In this document: in pieces, positions 7,551 through 14,950 of the stretch | Layout of the letters: the number at the start of each line of letters is the position of its first letter | Numbering within the stretch: the stretch's first letter is position 1 | DNA from: Prevotellaceae bacterium | GTDB taxonomy: Bacteria; Bacteroidota; Bacteroidia; Bacteroidales; UBA932 | Reading direction: 5' to 3' | NCBI GenBank assembly: GCA_031287815.1 | Contig: JAITSM010000072.1 | Coordinates: 1-18,297, forward strand | DNA: 18,297 bases | The notes under the pieces: generated by a model | What the model saw: the letters and a program-made list of their open reading frames with translations, nothing else | What the model was told of the DNA's origin: nothing | The model's database searches: none | Position numbers and translations under genes: made by a program

Positions 7551-8861
7551 ATGTCCACTTTTAAAGTACAGGGCGGTTGCCGGTTGAAAGGTGAAATTTT
7601 ACCGCAGGGCGCGAAGAACGAAGCATTGCAGATATTGTGCGCTACATTGCTTACGCCCGAAAAGGTTACTGTTCGCAATATTCCCGATATTTTAGATGTA
7701 AACAACCTGATTGCATTGTTGGAAAACATGGGCGTAAGCGTGGAGCGGCTTTCTGCCGGCACGTATGTTTTCCAGGCAGCCGACGTGAATTTAGACTATT
7801 TAAAAACCCCCGAATTTCAAGTCCGGGCAGCGGCTTTGCGCGGCTCGGTGATGATTGTGGGGCCGCTGCTGGCGCGTTTCGGCTATGGCTACATGCCGCG
7901 TCCGGGAGGCGACAGAATCGGCCGCCGCCGGCTGGATACCCACTTTATCGGCTTCCAGAAGCTGGGCGCTGTTTTTTCGTATAATGCCGGCGAAAATTTC
8001 TACACGGTAGAAGCCTCGCACTTGAAGGGAACTTACATGCTGCTCGATGAAGCGTCGGTTACGGGGACAGCCAATATTATTATGGCGGCGGTGCGGGCGC
8101 GCGGCGTTACTACTGTTTATAATGCCGCTTGCGAGCCTTACGTACAGCAACTGTGCAGCATGTTAAACTGCATGGGTGCAAAAATATCCGGCGTAGGCTC
8201 CAACCTGCTCACAATTGAAGGCGTGGATAGCCTTGGCGGCGCCGACCATACGATTTTGCCCGACATGATTGAAGTGGGCAGTTTCATCGGCATGGCGGCC
8301 ATGACGCGCAGCGAACTGACCATTAAAAACGTGTCGTACGACAATCTTGGAATTATCCCTGCGCAGTTTGCCCGCTTGGGCATTGCGCTGCAGCAGCGCG
8401 GCGACGATATTTACATTCCCGCACAGGAACATTACGAAATAGAAACCTTCATCGACGGCTCGATTATGACCATTGCCGACGCCCCGTGGCCGGGCCTTAC
8501 GCCCGACCTGCTCAGCGTATTCCTTGTGGTGGCGACGCAGGCCAAAGGCACGGCGCTAATCCACCAAAAAATGTTTGAAAGCCGCCTCTTCTTTGTGGAT
8601 AACCTAATCGATATGGGGGCACAAATCATTCTCTGCGACCCGCACCGCGCTACGGTAATCGGTCACGACCACGCCCTTACGTTACGCGCCGCCCGCATGA
8701 GTTCGCCTGACATCCGCGCCGGCATTGCGTTACTCATTGCCGCTATGAGCGCCGAAGGCGTGAGCCTTATCCAGCGCATCGAACAGATTGATCGCGGTTA
8801 CCAGCAGATTGACCAACGGCTGAATGCACTGGGCGCGCGTATCGAACGCCTCAGCGAATAA
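7551..8861 (+). CDS. murA: UDP-N-acetylglucosamine 1-carboxyvinyltransferase
   Basis: Cytoplasmic enzyme that transfers enolpyruvate from PEP to UDP-GlcNAc, the first committed step of peptidoglycan synthesis. The 436-residue length is normal. K22-N23 in GAKNEAL matches the substrate-binding Lys-Asn near the N-terminus. The active-site loop reads PGGDRIGRRRLDTH, so residue 121 is Asp where Escherichia coli MurA has Cys115. Cys-to-Asp enzymes are active but insensitive to fosfomycin, and this form is usual in Bacteroidota. The C-terminal DIRAGIALLIAAM segment matches the family. It probably shares the promoter at 6808 with DUF4290. The leader carries a tandem repeat ending 9 bp before the ATG. 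Confidence 0.97.
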   Translation: MSTFKVQGGCRLKGEILPQGAKNEALQILCATLLTPEKVTVRNIPDILDVNNLIALLENMGVSVERLSAGTYVFQAADVNLDYLKTPEFQVRAAALRGSVMIVGPLLARFGYGYMPRPGGDRIGRRRLDTHFIGFQKLGAVFSYNAGENFYTVEASHLKGTYMLLDEASVTGTANIIMAAVRARGVTTVYNAACEPYVQQLCSMLNCMGAKISGVGSNLLTIEGVDSLGGADHTILPDMIEVGSFIGMAAMTRSELTIKNVSYDNLGIIPAQFARLGIALQQRGDDIYIPAQEHYEIETFIDGSIMTIADAPWPGLTPDLLSVFLVVATQAKGTALIHQKMFESRLFFVDNLIDMGAQIILCDPHRATVIGHDHALTLRAARMSSPDIRAGIALLIAAMSAEGVSLIQRIEQIDRGYQQIDQRLNALGARIERLSE

Positions 8862-8922
8862 GTTACGGAAAGGAAAACGAATGGAAGGCCGGACGCTACA
8901 AGCACAACAATAGACCCACAGC

Positions 8923-11250
8923 ATGGCAAAGAAAAAAAATACCGGAAAACAGGAACCGCCCGCAAATGAGCCTTCCCGGCGCAATGACAGTCTCCGCTTC
9001 ATCGGCGGCGTGTTGATTCTTTTATTTGCACTGTTCACGTTTATTGTTTTAGGGTTGTATATCTTTCGCTGGGGCGCCTACCAAAGCGGCGCACAGACCT
9101 CCCCCCTCGTCGGGAAGCTCGGTTATCAATGGGCAAATTTGTTAATGGGCGAATATTTCGGCCTGGCGTCGTTCGGTATCCCCCTTTTGTTCGGCTTGTG
9201 GGGCTTGCGGTTGCTGAAAGTGCGCATAGTTTATTTTTATAAAGCGATTTTAGCTACGCTGACCGGTTGCATTTTATTTTCCGTGTTTCTAGGATTTATA
9301 TTCGGACATTTGATACCGCCGTTGAAAGGTTTGATAGGAAAAGGGCTCGGTGGAATCACCGGCGATGTAATCAGCGGCTGGCTGATACAAATCATCGGTA
9401 TGGCCGGAACGGCGCTGCTCCTTTTATTATTGACGTTAAGCTGGGGAATACTCGTCAGCCCGAAGTTTATCCCATGGCTGAACAACCTGTTTCGTGTAAA
9501 AAAGAAAAGCGAACCGGCAACTAAGGATACTACGCCTGCCGTCGAACCCGCGCCGCCGCCGCCGGTCGAAAAAGAATTTAACTTACCGCAGGATGACGGT
9601 TTTGAAATACATCGCCCGGAAGACGGTAGCGAGAAAGAAGAAACGGAAAAGAAGGATGCGGAAGCGCCTGCGGACGATACTCCCCCGATGGAAATAGACA
9701 GCGAAGAAGAAGAGGAAGAATCTTTTTTCGGGGAAAGCGAACTGTATGACCCGACCAAAGAACTGTCGAACTATAAAAGGCCGCCGCTGGATTTGCTCGT
9801 AGACCACAAGGGAAAAGGCGCCATGCCTACCGACGAGGAACTGGAACGGAACAAGGATAAAATCGTAACCGTGCTCCGGAATTTCAACATCGGCATCGAT
9901 AAAATCATTGCGACCATCGGCCCGACGGTTACGTTGTACGAAATTGTCCCGAAAGCGGGTATTCGCATCGCCTCTATCAAACGGCTGGAAGACGACATCG
10001 CGCTGAACCTGTCGGCGCTGGGCATCCGCATTATTGCGCCTATTCCGGGAAAAGGCACGGTGGGTATCGAAGTGCCGAATGAACATCCGAACATTGTATC
10101 CATGCTGTCGGTAGTGAAATCCCCGAAATTCATAGAGGCGCAGTATGACTTGCCGGTGGTGCTCGGCAAGAAAATCGACAATGAAATCTATACATTCGAT
10201 TTATCCAAGATGCCGCACCTGTTGGTGGCCGGCGCTACGGGACAGGGGAAATCCGTCGGGCTGAACGCTATTCTTACGTCGCTGCTCTACCGCAAGCATC
10301 CGTCGGAATTGAAGCTGGTGCTGGTAGACCCCAAAAGGGTAGAACTGTCGCTGTATTCAAAACTGGAACGGCATTTTTTGGCGAAGCTGCCCGACAGCGA
10401 AGAAGCCATTATCACCGATACGCAAAAGGTGGTCTATACCCTGAAATCGCTGTGCATGGAGATGGACGAACGGTACCAGCTATTGCAGTCGGCGAAAGTG
10501 AGAAACGTCAAAGAATACAACGAGCGGTTTGTCAATCGCCGGCTCAATCCGCTGAGAGGCCACCGCTACATGCCGTTCATCGTGGTGGTGATTGACGAAT
10601 TTGCCGATTTGATTATGACCGCCGGCAGGGAAGTGGAAGAACCGATCGCGCGGTTGGCGCAATTGGCAAGGGCTATCGGCATTCACCTGGTCATTGCGAC
10701 GCAACGCCCCACGACGAATATTATTACCGGGTTGATAAAAGCCAACTTCCCGGCGCGTATTGCTTTCCGCGTCATCTCCGGCATCGATTCGCGCACAATC
10801 CTCGATACTACCGGCGCCAACCAATTGATTGGGCGTGGCGACATGCTGGTGTCCACCGGCAATGAAATGATACGCGTGCAGTGTGCATTTGTTGATACGC
10901 CCGAAGTAGAACGTATCTGCGATTTTGTCGGGCAGCAGCAGGGCTTCGGCGGAGCGTTTCTTTTGCCCGAATACAAAGGCGAAGAAAGCGCCAGCGCCGG
11001 GAAAGTGGATTTGGGCAAACGCGATGAACTGTTTGCCGAGGCGGCGCGCATCATAGTGCAAAGCCAGCAGGGCTCCACCTCGCTTATCCAGCGCAAACTG
11101 GAACTGGGCTACAACCGCGCAGGACGGTTGATGGACCAGCTCGAAGCCGCCGGCATTGTGGGGCCGCCGGAAGGCAGCAAAGCGCGGCAAGTCCTCATTT
11201 CCGACTTCATAACCTTAGATGCAAAACTGGCAGCGATGGACGGCCAGTAG
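8923..11250 (+). CDS. ftsK: DNA translocase FtsK
   Basis: A membrane-anchored, division-associated DNA pump that moves the terminus region of the chromosome across the septum. Of 775 residues, four hydrophobic helices lie at about 26-48, 78-96, 106-131 and 152-176. A Pro/Glu-rich acidic linker follows (about 190-300), then the RecA-like motor with Walker A GATGQGKS (K443) and Walker B VVVIDE (D558-E559). The C-terminal winged-helix gamma domain, which reads KOPS-like sites, covers about 700-765 (SLIQRKLELGYNRAGRLMDQLE). The order is complete and the linker is short compared with enterobacterial FtsK. It follows murA by 61 bp and precedes lolA. Its TAG stop (11248-11250) lies inside a CAGTAGG heptamer array. 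Confidence 0.97.
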   Translation: MAKKKNTGKQEPPANEPSRRNDSLRFIGGVLILLFALFTFIVLGLYIFRWGAYQSGAQTSPLVGKLGYQWANLLMGEYFGLASFGIPLLFGLWGLRLLKVRIVYFYKAILATLTGCILFSVFLGFIFGHLIPPLKGLIGKGLGGITGDVISGWLIQIIGMAGTALLLLLLTLSWGILVSPKFIPWLNNLFRVKKKSEPATKDTTPAVEPAPPPPVEKEFNLPQDDGFEIHRPEDGSEKEETEKKDAEAPADDTPPMEIDSEEEEEESFFGESELYDPTKELSNYKRPPLDLLVDHKGKGAMPTDEELERNKDKIVTVLRNFNIGIDKIIATIGPTVTLYEIVPKAGIRIASIKRLEDDIALNLSALGIRIIAPIPGKGTVGIEVPNEHPNIVSMLSVVKSPKFIEAQYDLPVVLGKKIDNEIYTFDLSKMPHLLVAGATGQGKSVGLNAILTSLLYRKHPSELKLVLVDPKRVELSLYSKLERHFLAKLPDSEEAIITDTQKVVYTLKSLCMEMDERYQLLQSAKVRNVKEYNERFVNRRLNPLRGHRYMPFIVVVIDEFADLIMTAGREVEEPIARLAQLARAIGIHLVIATQRPTTNIITGLIKANFPARIAFRVISGIDSRTILDTTGANQLIGRGDMLVSTGNEMIRVQCAFVDTPEVERICDFVGQQQGFGGAFLLPEYKGEESASAGKVDLGKRDELFAEAARIIVQSQQGSTSLIQRKLELGYNRAGRLMDQLEAAGIVGPPEGSKARQVLISDFITLDAKLAAMDGQ

Positions 11251-11263
11251 GCAGTAGCAGTAA
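11245..11263. repeat. Short CAGTAGG array over the ftsK stop codon
   Basis: CAGTAGG, CAGTAG and CAGTAA in tandem (7, 6 and 6 bp). The TAG inside the first unit is the ftsK stop codon. The same CAGTAGG/CCTACTG word recurs at 13038-13119, 13700-13727, 14875-14908 and, in coding sequence, 16992-17026. Confidence 0.7.
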
Positions 11264-11266
11264 ATA

Positions 11267-12013
11267 ATGAAAACTCTTATTTTTCCCCACAAAGCCACAA
11301 AGTTCATAAAGGTAAACAACCTTTGTGGGCTTTGTAGCTTTGTGGGAGAACGGGTATTTAGGAAACTGTCCTGTCGTGTTGCCACATTCATGCTGATGTT
11401 CCTTTGCGCGGCAGGCGTTTTTGCGCAAAATACGAAACAGCTGTTAGCTGATTTCACGGAAAAAATCAACGGTTACCAAACCATAGAAATGGCGTTTACC
11501 CTGACGCTGGAAAGCCCGGCGAAGGGCATACTGCACAGCTACGAGGGGACATTTTTGTGCAACGGCAACAAGTATCGCTTGCTTACCGGTGAGTTGGACG
11601 TATACAGCGACGGGCAAAACAAGTGGATGTGCAACAAGGAAACCAACGAAGTAATCATTCAATACGTGTCGGACGACGAAGCTGCAGCGGACATTACAGA
11701 CCATCCGTTAAAATTCCTCACCGTCTACCAGAAAGATTTTACCTTCCAACAAAAAACAACCAGAACGGCCGGCGGGAAAACGCTTGCCGATATAGTCTTC
11801 CTCCCTAAAGACAAAAACGCCGCTTACACCTCCATTGTATTGACGCTGGAAGAAGACACGGCGAATCCGTATGCCATAAAATACCTTTCCAAAAGCGGCA
11901 ACTACACGCTTCGCATCACGCGCATCATGCCCGGCGTGGAAGCCCTCGACGGCTATTTCGCTTTCCCGAAACACCGTTATCCGGATATTGAAATTATTGA
12001 CCTGAGAAACTAA
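11267..12013 (+). CDS. lolA: LolA-like outer-membrane lipoprotein carrier
   Basis: Periplasmic chaperone of the LolA type, which ferries lipoproteins from the inner to the outer membrane. The mature part (from about residue 54, QNTKQLLADFTEKINGYQ) shows the half-barrel beta pattern of the family, and the position after ftsK is common in Bacteroidota. The ATG at 11267 gives 248 residues but an unusually long 40-residue n-region that is itself a translated inverted repeat (11286-11346). The in-frame GTG at 11342 or ATG at 11390 may be the true start, with signal core FMLMFLCAAGVFAQ. The stop TAA (12011-12013) is the first triplet of the next repeat element. Family call fairly sure, start unsure. 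Confidence 0.85.
   Translation: MKTLIFPHKATKFIKVNNLCGLCSFVGERVFRKLSCRVATFMLMFLCAAGVFAQNTKQLLADFTEKINGYQTIEMAFTLTLESPAKGILHSYEGTFLCNGNKYRLLTGELDVYSDGQNKWMCNKETNEVIIQYVSDDEAAADITDHPLKFLTVYQKDFTFQQKTTRTAGGKTLADIVFLPKDKNAAYTSIVLTLEEDTANPYAIKYLSKSGNYTLRITRIMPGVEALDGYFAFPKHRYPDIEIIDLRN
11286..11346. repeat. CACAAAG inverted repeat at the 5' end of lolA
   Basis: The 17-nt arm at 11286-11302 (two CCACAAAG-like words) pairs with 11330-11346 (CTTTGTAGCTTTGTGGG) with one mismatch. A further CTTTGTGGG lies at 11321-11329. It falls inside the longest lolA frame and would form a hairpin in the mRNA near the start. Confidence 0.85.
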
Positions 12014-12180
12014 TGTGACTAATTTTTTAATGTGACTAATTACTCCGGCGCCAGCCCAATTAGTCACATTATTTTTAATGTGCTAATGTGACTAATTTTT
12101 TAATGTGACTAATTACTCCGGCGCCAGCCCAATTAGTCACATTAGCACATTAGCACATTAGCACATTAAACAATTAATCA
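12011..12180. repeat. Tandemly duplicated hairpin element between lolA and miaA
   Basis: Two identical 61-bp copies (12011-12071 and 12084-12144) spaced 73 bp apart. Each has a perfect 14-bp stem (in copy 1, 12028-12041 with 12058-12071) around a loop containing CCGGCGCCAGCC. Further ACATTAGC words follow to 12170. The first copy begins with the lolA stop codon, and the last words overlap the miaA stop on the other strand (TGA, 12180-12178). A T5 run follows stem 1, so it can serve as a bidirectional terminator for the two converging genes. Confidence 0.92.
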
Positions 12181-13140
12181 CATTTCCTGCCATTGAATAT
12201 CGTCGTAGCGCGACCAGTAGGAGAGTTGCCTTTTGGCATAGTTGCGGGTGTGTTGCTGGATGAGCTGTATGGCCTTTTCCAGCGTTGTTTTGCCGTCCAG
12301 GTAATCGAACAGCTCCGTATAGCCGACGGTTTTAAGCGCCGGCAAATCCTTGCAGGGATAAAGTTTCCTGGCTTCTTCCAGTAGGCCGTTGTCCATCATC
12401 TGTAGCGTGCGGGCATTGATGCGCGCGTACAACTCCCCGCGCGGCCGCTGCAACCCGATTTTCACTATCTCGAAAGGACGTTTCTTCCTGACGCCTGTTT
12501 TCCATTCGGAATAAGGCTTCCCGGTGGAAAGGCATATTTCCAGCGCCCGTATGATTCGTTGCGGGTTTTTCAAATCGATAGACCGGTAAGAAGTTTCGTC
12601 GAGTTGTTTCAGTTGCCACCGCAGGCTTTCGATACCCTCTGTTTGCAGGCGTTTCGAGAGTTCCGCCCGCAGCGGCAGGTCGGTTTCCGGAAAATTATCG
12701 ATGCCGTAGCACACCGCATCAATGTACAACCCGGAGCCGCCCGTGAGCAGCGCCACCGGATGCGAGACAAAGAGCTTTTCCAGCAGCGCCAACGCATCCA
12801 GCTCGTATTGCCCGGCGGTATAATGTTCCCGGATAGAATGTGAACCGATAAAATAATGCGGTACTTCCGCCAGCTGTTGCGCGTCCGGCGGGGCGGTGCC
12901 GATCTTCATTTCGCGGTACACCTGCCGCGCATCCGCCGACACAATGACGGTGGACAACTTACGCGCCAGCGACAAACTGAAGTCCGTCTTCCCCACGCCC
13001 GTGGGACCCAAAATTACTATCAACAGCGGGCTGTTTCCAGTCGGCAGTTTTTCGGTTTCCAGTAGGCAGTGGCTGGCGCCGGAATTCAGTAGGCAGTTTT
13101 TAGTAGGCAGTCGGCAGTTAATAGATATATCATAATTCAT
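12178..13140 (-). CDS. miaA: tRNA dimethylallyltransferase
   Basis: Cytoplasmic enzyme that adds a dimethylallyl group to A37 of tRNAs reading UNN codons. It has the P-loop GPTGVGKT (45-52 in the longest frame), SADARQVYREMKIGTAPPD, GGSGLYIDAV, NPQRIIRALEI and the C-terminal TRNYAKRQLSYW, all MiaA signatures. The frame from ATG 13140 gives 320 residues, but residues 9-36 are the translation of the CAGTAGG heptamer array and its core (13038-13119). The family domain starts at residue 40, encoded by a TTG at 13023, which would give 281 residues. The start is therefore uncertain. Converges with lolA; the gene at 13156 lies 15 bp upstream on the same strand. Confidence 0.95.
   Translation of the reverse strand: MNYDISINCRLPTKNCLLNSGASHCLLETEKLPTGNSPLLIVILGPTGVGKTDFSLSLARKLSTVIVSADARQVYREMKIGTAPPDAQQLAEVPHYFIGSHSIREHYTAGQYELDALALLEKLFVSHPVALLTGGSGLYIDAVCYGIDNFPETDLPLRAELSKRLQTEGIESLRWQLKQLDETSYRSIDLKNPQRIIRALEICLSTGKPYSEWKTGVRKKRPFEIVKIGLQRPRGELYARINARTLQMMDNGLLEEARKLYPCKDLPALKTVGYTELFDYLDGKTTLEKAIQLIQQHTRNYAKRQLSYWSRYDDIQWQEM
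13038..13119. repeat. CAGTAGG heptamer array with core, overlapping the miaA 5' end
   Basis: On the + strand: CAGTCGG, CAGTTTT, TCGGTTT, CAGTAGG, then the core GGCTGGCGCCGG (13071-13082, the reverse complement of CCGGCGCCAGCC), then CAGTAGG, CAGTTTT, TAGTAGG, CAGTCGG. It is open in the miaA frame throughout, so it reads as an N-terminal extension of that protein. Confidence 0.88.
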
Positions 13141-13150
13141 AGTTAAAAGA

Positions 13151-13185
13151 CATTCTCAATTCTCCACTCTCCATTCTCCATTTTC
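13151..13185. repeat. CATTCTC heptamer array over a gene end
   Basis: Five 7-bp words: CATTCTC, AATTCTC, CACTCTC, CATTCTC, CATTTTC. On the minus strand this encodes the last residues (NGEWRVEN) and the TGA stop of the gene at 13156-13614. The same family recurs at 15916-15940 and, as GGAGAAT, at 16807-16827. Confidence 0.88.
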
Positions 13186-13614
13186 ATACTCTTCGTCTTC
13201 GTAGGCTTCGTTGCCTTGCGGGTCAAGGAACTGGGGGGGCGGGACGCCTTTTTCGTCGGAGGTGCGCGGGTAGCTTTTGCGCGGCAATGCCTCGTCTGTT
13301 CCCGCGAACGACAGGCGCAATGCACGGTTATCATGAACATCGAATACGTACAGCAATGTTTTTTCCTGCCGTTTTATCAGCTGCTCGATAGGAATTTCAT
13401 CCATCGAGCCGTCGCCCAAATCGAACAGCCCGTATTCTTTCAACGGCTTTCCCTTTGCGTCTTCTACGCGGAACAGCACCATCTGGTCGGGTGCAAAATT
13501 CAAATCATTTACAATATGCTCGTGAAAATCGTACAACGTATCGGAACCGCGCAACTCGTACTGGCGCATAAATCCTTTCAGGGCATCAACTGTAGCAGTA
13601 AACCGGTAAATCAT
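13156..13614 (-). CDS. pRiA4b ORF-3-like (IS1096 passenger TnpR family) protein
   Basis: A 152-residue cytoplasmic protein resembling the plasmid pRiA4b ORF-3-like family, sometimes labelled the IS1096 passenger TnpR family. The pattern is YRFTATVDALK..IWRxxELRGSDTLYDFHEHIVNDLNF-like at the start, a central LFDLGDGSMDEIPIEQLI, and then LLYVFDVHD. Despite the family label there is no transposase or inverted repeat pair here to suggest a mobile element, and the gene sits close to miaA. Biochemical role unknown. The C-terminal 8 residues (NGEWRVEN) and stop are encoded by the CATTCTC heptamer array, so the original C-terminus was probably different. Probably cotranscribed with miaA, 15 bp downstream. 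Confidence 0.75.
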   Translation of the reverse strand: MIYRFTATVDALKGFMRQYELRGSDTLYDFHEHIVNDLNFAPDQMVLFRVEDAKGKPLKEYGLFDLGDGSMDEIPIEQLIKRQEKTLLYVFDVHDNRALRLSFAGTDEALPRKSYPRTSDEKGVPPPQFLDPQGNEAYEDEEYENGEWRVEN

Positions 13615-13628
13615 GATAAAAGACTTTT

Positions 13629-13760
13629 AGACATCAGACATTAGATTTTTATGTATGAAGTATAAGGTATGAAGTATGAGGTGGCTGGCGCCGGAGTCCA
13701 GTAGGCAGTTTTCAGTTGGCAGTAGGCAGTCATTCATACTTCATACCTCATACTTCATGG
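13629..13760. repeat. Nested heptamer element with a 24-bp stem, ending in the acyl-CoA reductase gene
   Basis: It begins with AGACATC and AGACATT words (13629-13642). A 24-nt arm of GTATGAA-type words (13655-13678) then pairs with 13735-13758 with one mismatch. The 56-nt loop contains the core GGCTGGCGCCGG (13683-13694) and a CAGTAGG array. The right arm encodes the last residues (MKYEV) and the TGA stop of the reductase gene on the minus strand. Two heptamer families are thus nested in one element. Confidence 0.9.
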
Positions 13761-14802
13761 TTATCCATTTCATTGTATCCACTCCGTCGGCGTAGTCGTG
13801 CAATGAGGGACGCTGAGCGGCGCCAAAGGTACAAAAATTATTGCAATTAACAGCGTTGCCTACGACGCATTGTATCTGCCCGCGTTGCCGTTCAATGGAT
13901 TTAAAGACATCGCCGGGAGCCCTGTAATAGCAATAATGCACCACCGCCGGCGGCGCATGCAGCGACGCTTCCTCGCACAGCAGCGCCACCGACATATCCC
14001 GGAACGGCTTATGCTGTAAGGTAAGCAAGGCTTTTTGGTAACGGTAATTATGGGCATATCCGGCGTGTTGCAACAGCCGCTGCTGCGCCGCAAGAACGGT
14101 GGCCAGCGGTTGCCACCGGTAGCCGTCGGGCACATACAGCAACGATACATTGCGGCAACCCCACCCGAAATAGTTGAACAAATCGTTCGCCAGGCCATTC
14201 AGTTCCTCTTCGGTTTCCTCTCCTCCCAGCACGGCTACGCTGCGCCGGTGGCGGCGGATAAGGCTCCGTCCGCCGGCGGCGCGTAAGGCGGCGGCAACGG
14301 TTTCAAAATAATGAGCCGAATGATCCGAACCGGTGGCGATGAGAAAATCCATGCCGTCCACCGGCAACGTTTCCTGAAAGGCAATACGGCTGCGCCATCC
14401 GGGATGTATGTCCATTAAAATATCTGCCAGCGCAGGCAGCAGGAAAGCATCCTTGTGCGACAGCTTCCCCAGAAACACATGCCCCGCCGCCAGGACGCAC
14501 AGGAAATCGTGAAACCCTACCAGCGGGATATTCCCCGCCATGATTACCCCTGCCCGCTTTGCGCTCCCGGCCGCCGGATAAGCCGCCAGCCATTGTTGCA
14601 ACCGTTGCTCCTCCAGCATATCCGACGCAATAGCGGCCAGGGCGTATTTGATATTCTCTGCGGTAAACCATGAATTTCCCGCCACGCTTTTTTGCACAGC
14701 GTCACTCAGGGCAGGGCAGGTCGTTTCGTCGCGCAGCCACGCCCGCACGCGCCTGCCGAGTTCCGAAAAATGAGAGAGGAAAGAGGAGCGGTTGGGATGC
14801 AT
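13741..14802 (-). CDS. LuxC-type acyl-CoA reductase
   Basis: A 353-residue cytoplasmic protein of the acyl-CoA reductase (LuxC) family, which reduces fatty acyl-CoA to aldehyde with NADPH through an acyl-cysteine intermediate. Seen here: MAGNIPLVGFHDFLCVLAAGHVFLGKLSHKD (nucleotide-binding region), LIATGSDHSAHYF, and GWGCRNVSLLYVP, in which C216 is the candidate catalytic Cys. The length is somewhat short compared with the LuxC of luminous bacteria, as usual for Bacteroidota members. No luciferase or acyltransferase genes are nearby, so the pathway is unknown. Start ATG 14802 immediately follows a heptamer array on its 5' side. The last residues MKYEV and stop come from another array. Confidence 0.85.
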   Translation of the reverse strand: MHPNRSSFLSHFSELGRRVRAWLRDETTCPALSDAVQKSVAGNSWFTAENIKYALAAIASDMLEEQRLQQWLAAYPAAGSAKRAGVIMAGNIPLVGFHDFLCVLAAGHVFLGKLSHKDAFLLPALADILMDIHPGWRSRIAFQETLPVDGMDFLIATGSDHSAHYFETVAAALRAAGGRSLIRRHRRSVAVLGGEETEEELNGLANDLFNYFGWGCRNVSLLYVPDGYRWQPLATVLAAQQRLLQHAGYAHNYRYQKALLTLQHKPFRDMSVALLCEEASLHAPPAVVHYCYYRAPGDVFKSIERQRGQIQCVVGNAVNCNNFCTFGAAQRPSLHDYADGVDTMKWITMKYEV

Positions 14803-14950
14803 GAGGTATGAATTATGAAGTATGATGTATGATGTATGAAGTATGATGCATGAATTATAACTCCGGCGCCAGCCACTGCCTATTGCCTACTGAAAACTGC
14901 CTACTGGACTCCGGCGTCAACCACTTCATAATTCATACATCATACTTCTC
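14803..14950. repeat. Composite heptamer element with two core motifs
   Basis: Left array: eight GTATGAA-type words (14806-14860). Then the core CCGGCGCCAGCC (14863-14874), a CTGCCTA array (14875-14908), a second diverged core CCGGCGTCAACC (14911-14922), and an inverted CTTCATA array to about 14948. A 15-bp perfect pairing joins 14807-14821 with 14923-14937. It fills the entire gap between the reductase ATG (14802) and the transketolase stop (14951-14949). Confidence 0.9.

Noticed and set aside
10806..10830. GGCGCCAACC inside ftsK as another copy of the repeat core
   Set aside because: It encodes the conserved FtsK segment TTGANQLIGRGDM and has no heptamers around it; chance similarity.
13156..13614. 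Mobile element suggested by the IS1096 passenger family name
   Set aside because: No transposase, terminal inverted repeats or target-site duplication; the gene lies among housekeeping genes on the same strand.
11245..14950. Integron attC sites / gene cassettes
   Set aside because: Elements lie just after stop codons and are palindromic, which recalls attC, but there are no GTTRRRY/RYYYAAC core sites and no integrase, and the genes are housekeeping.
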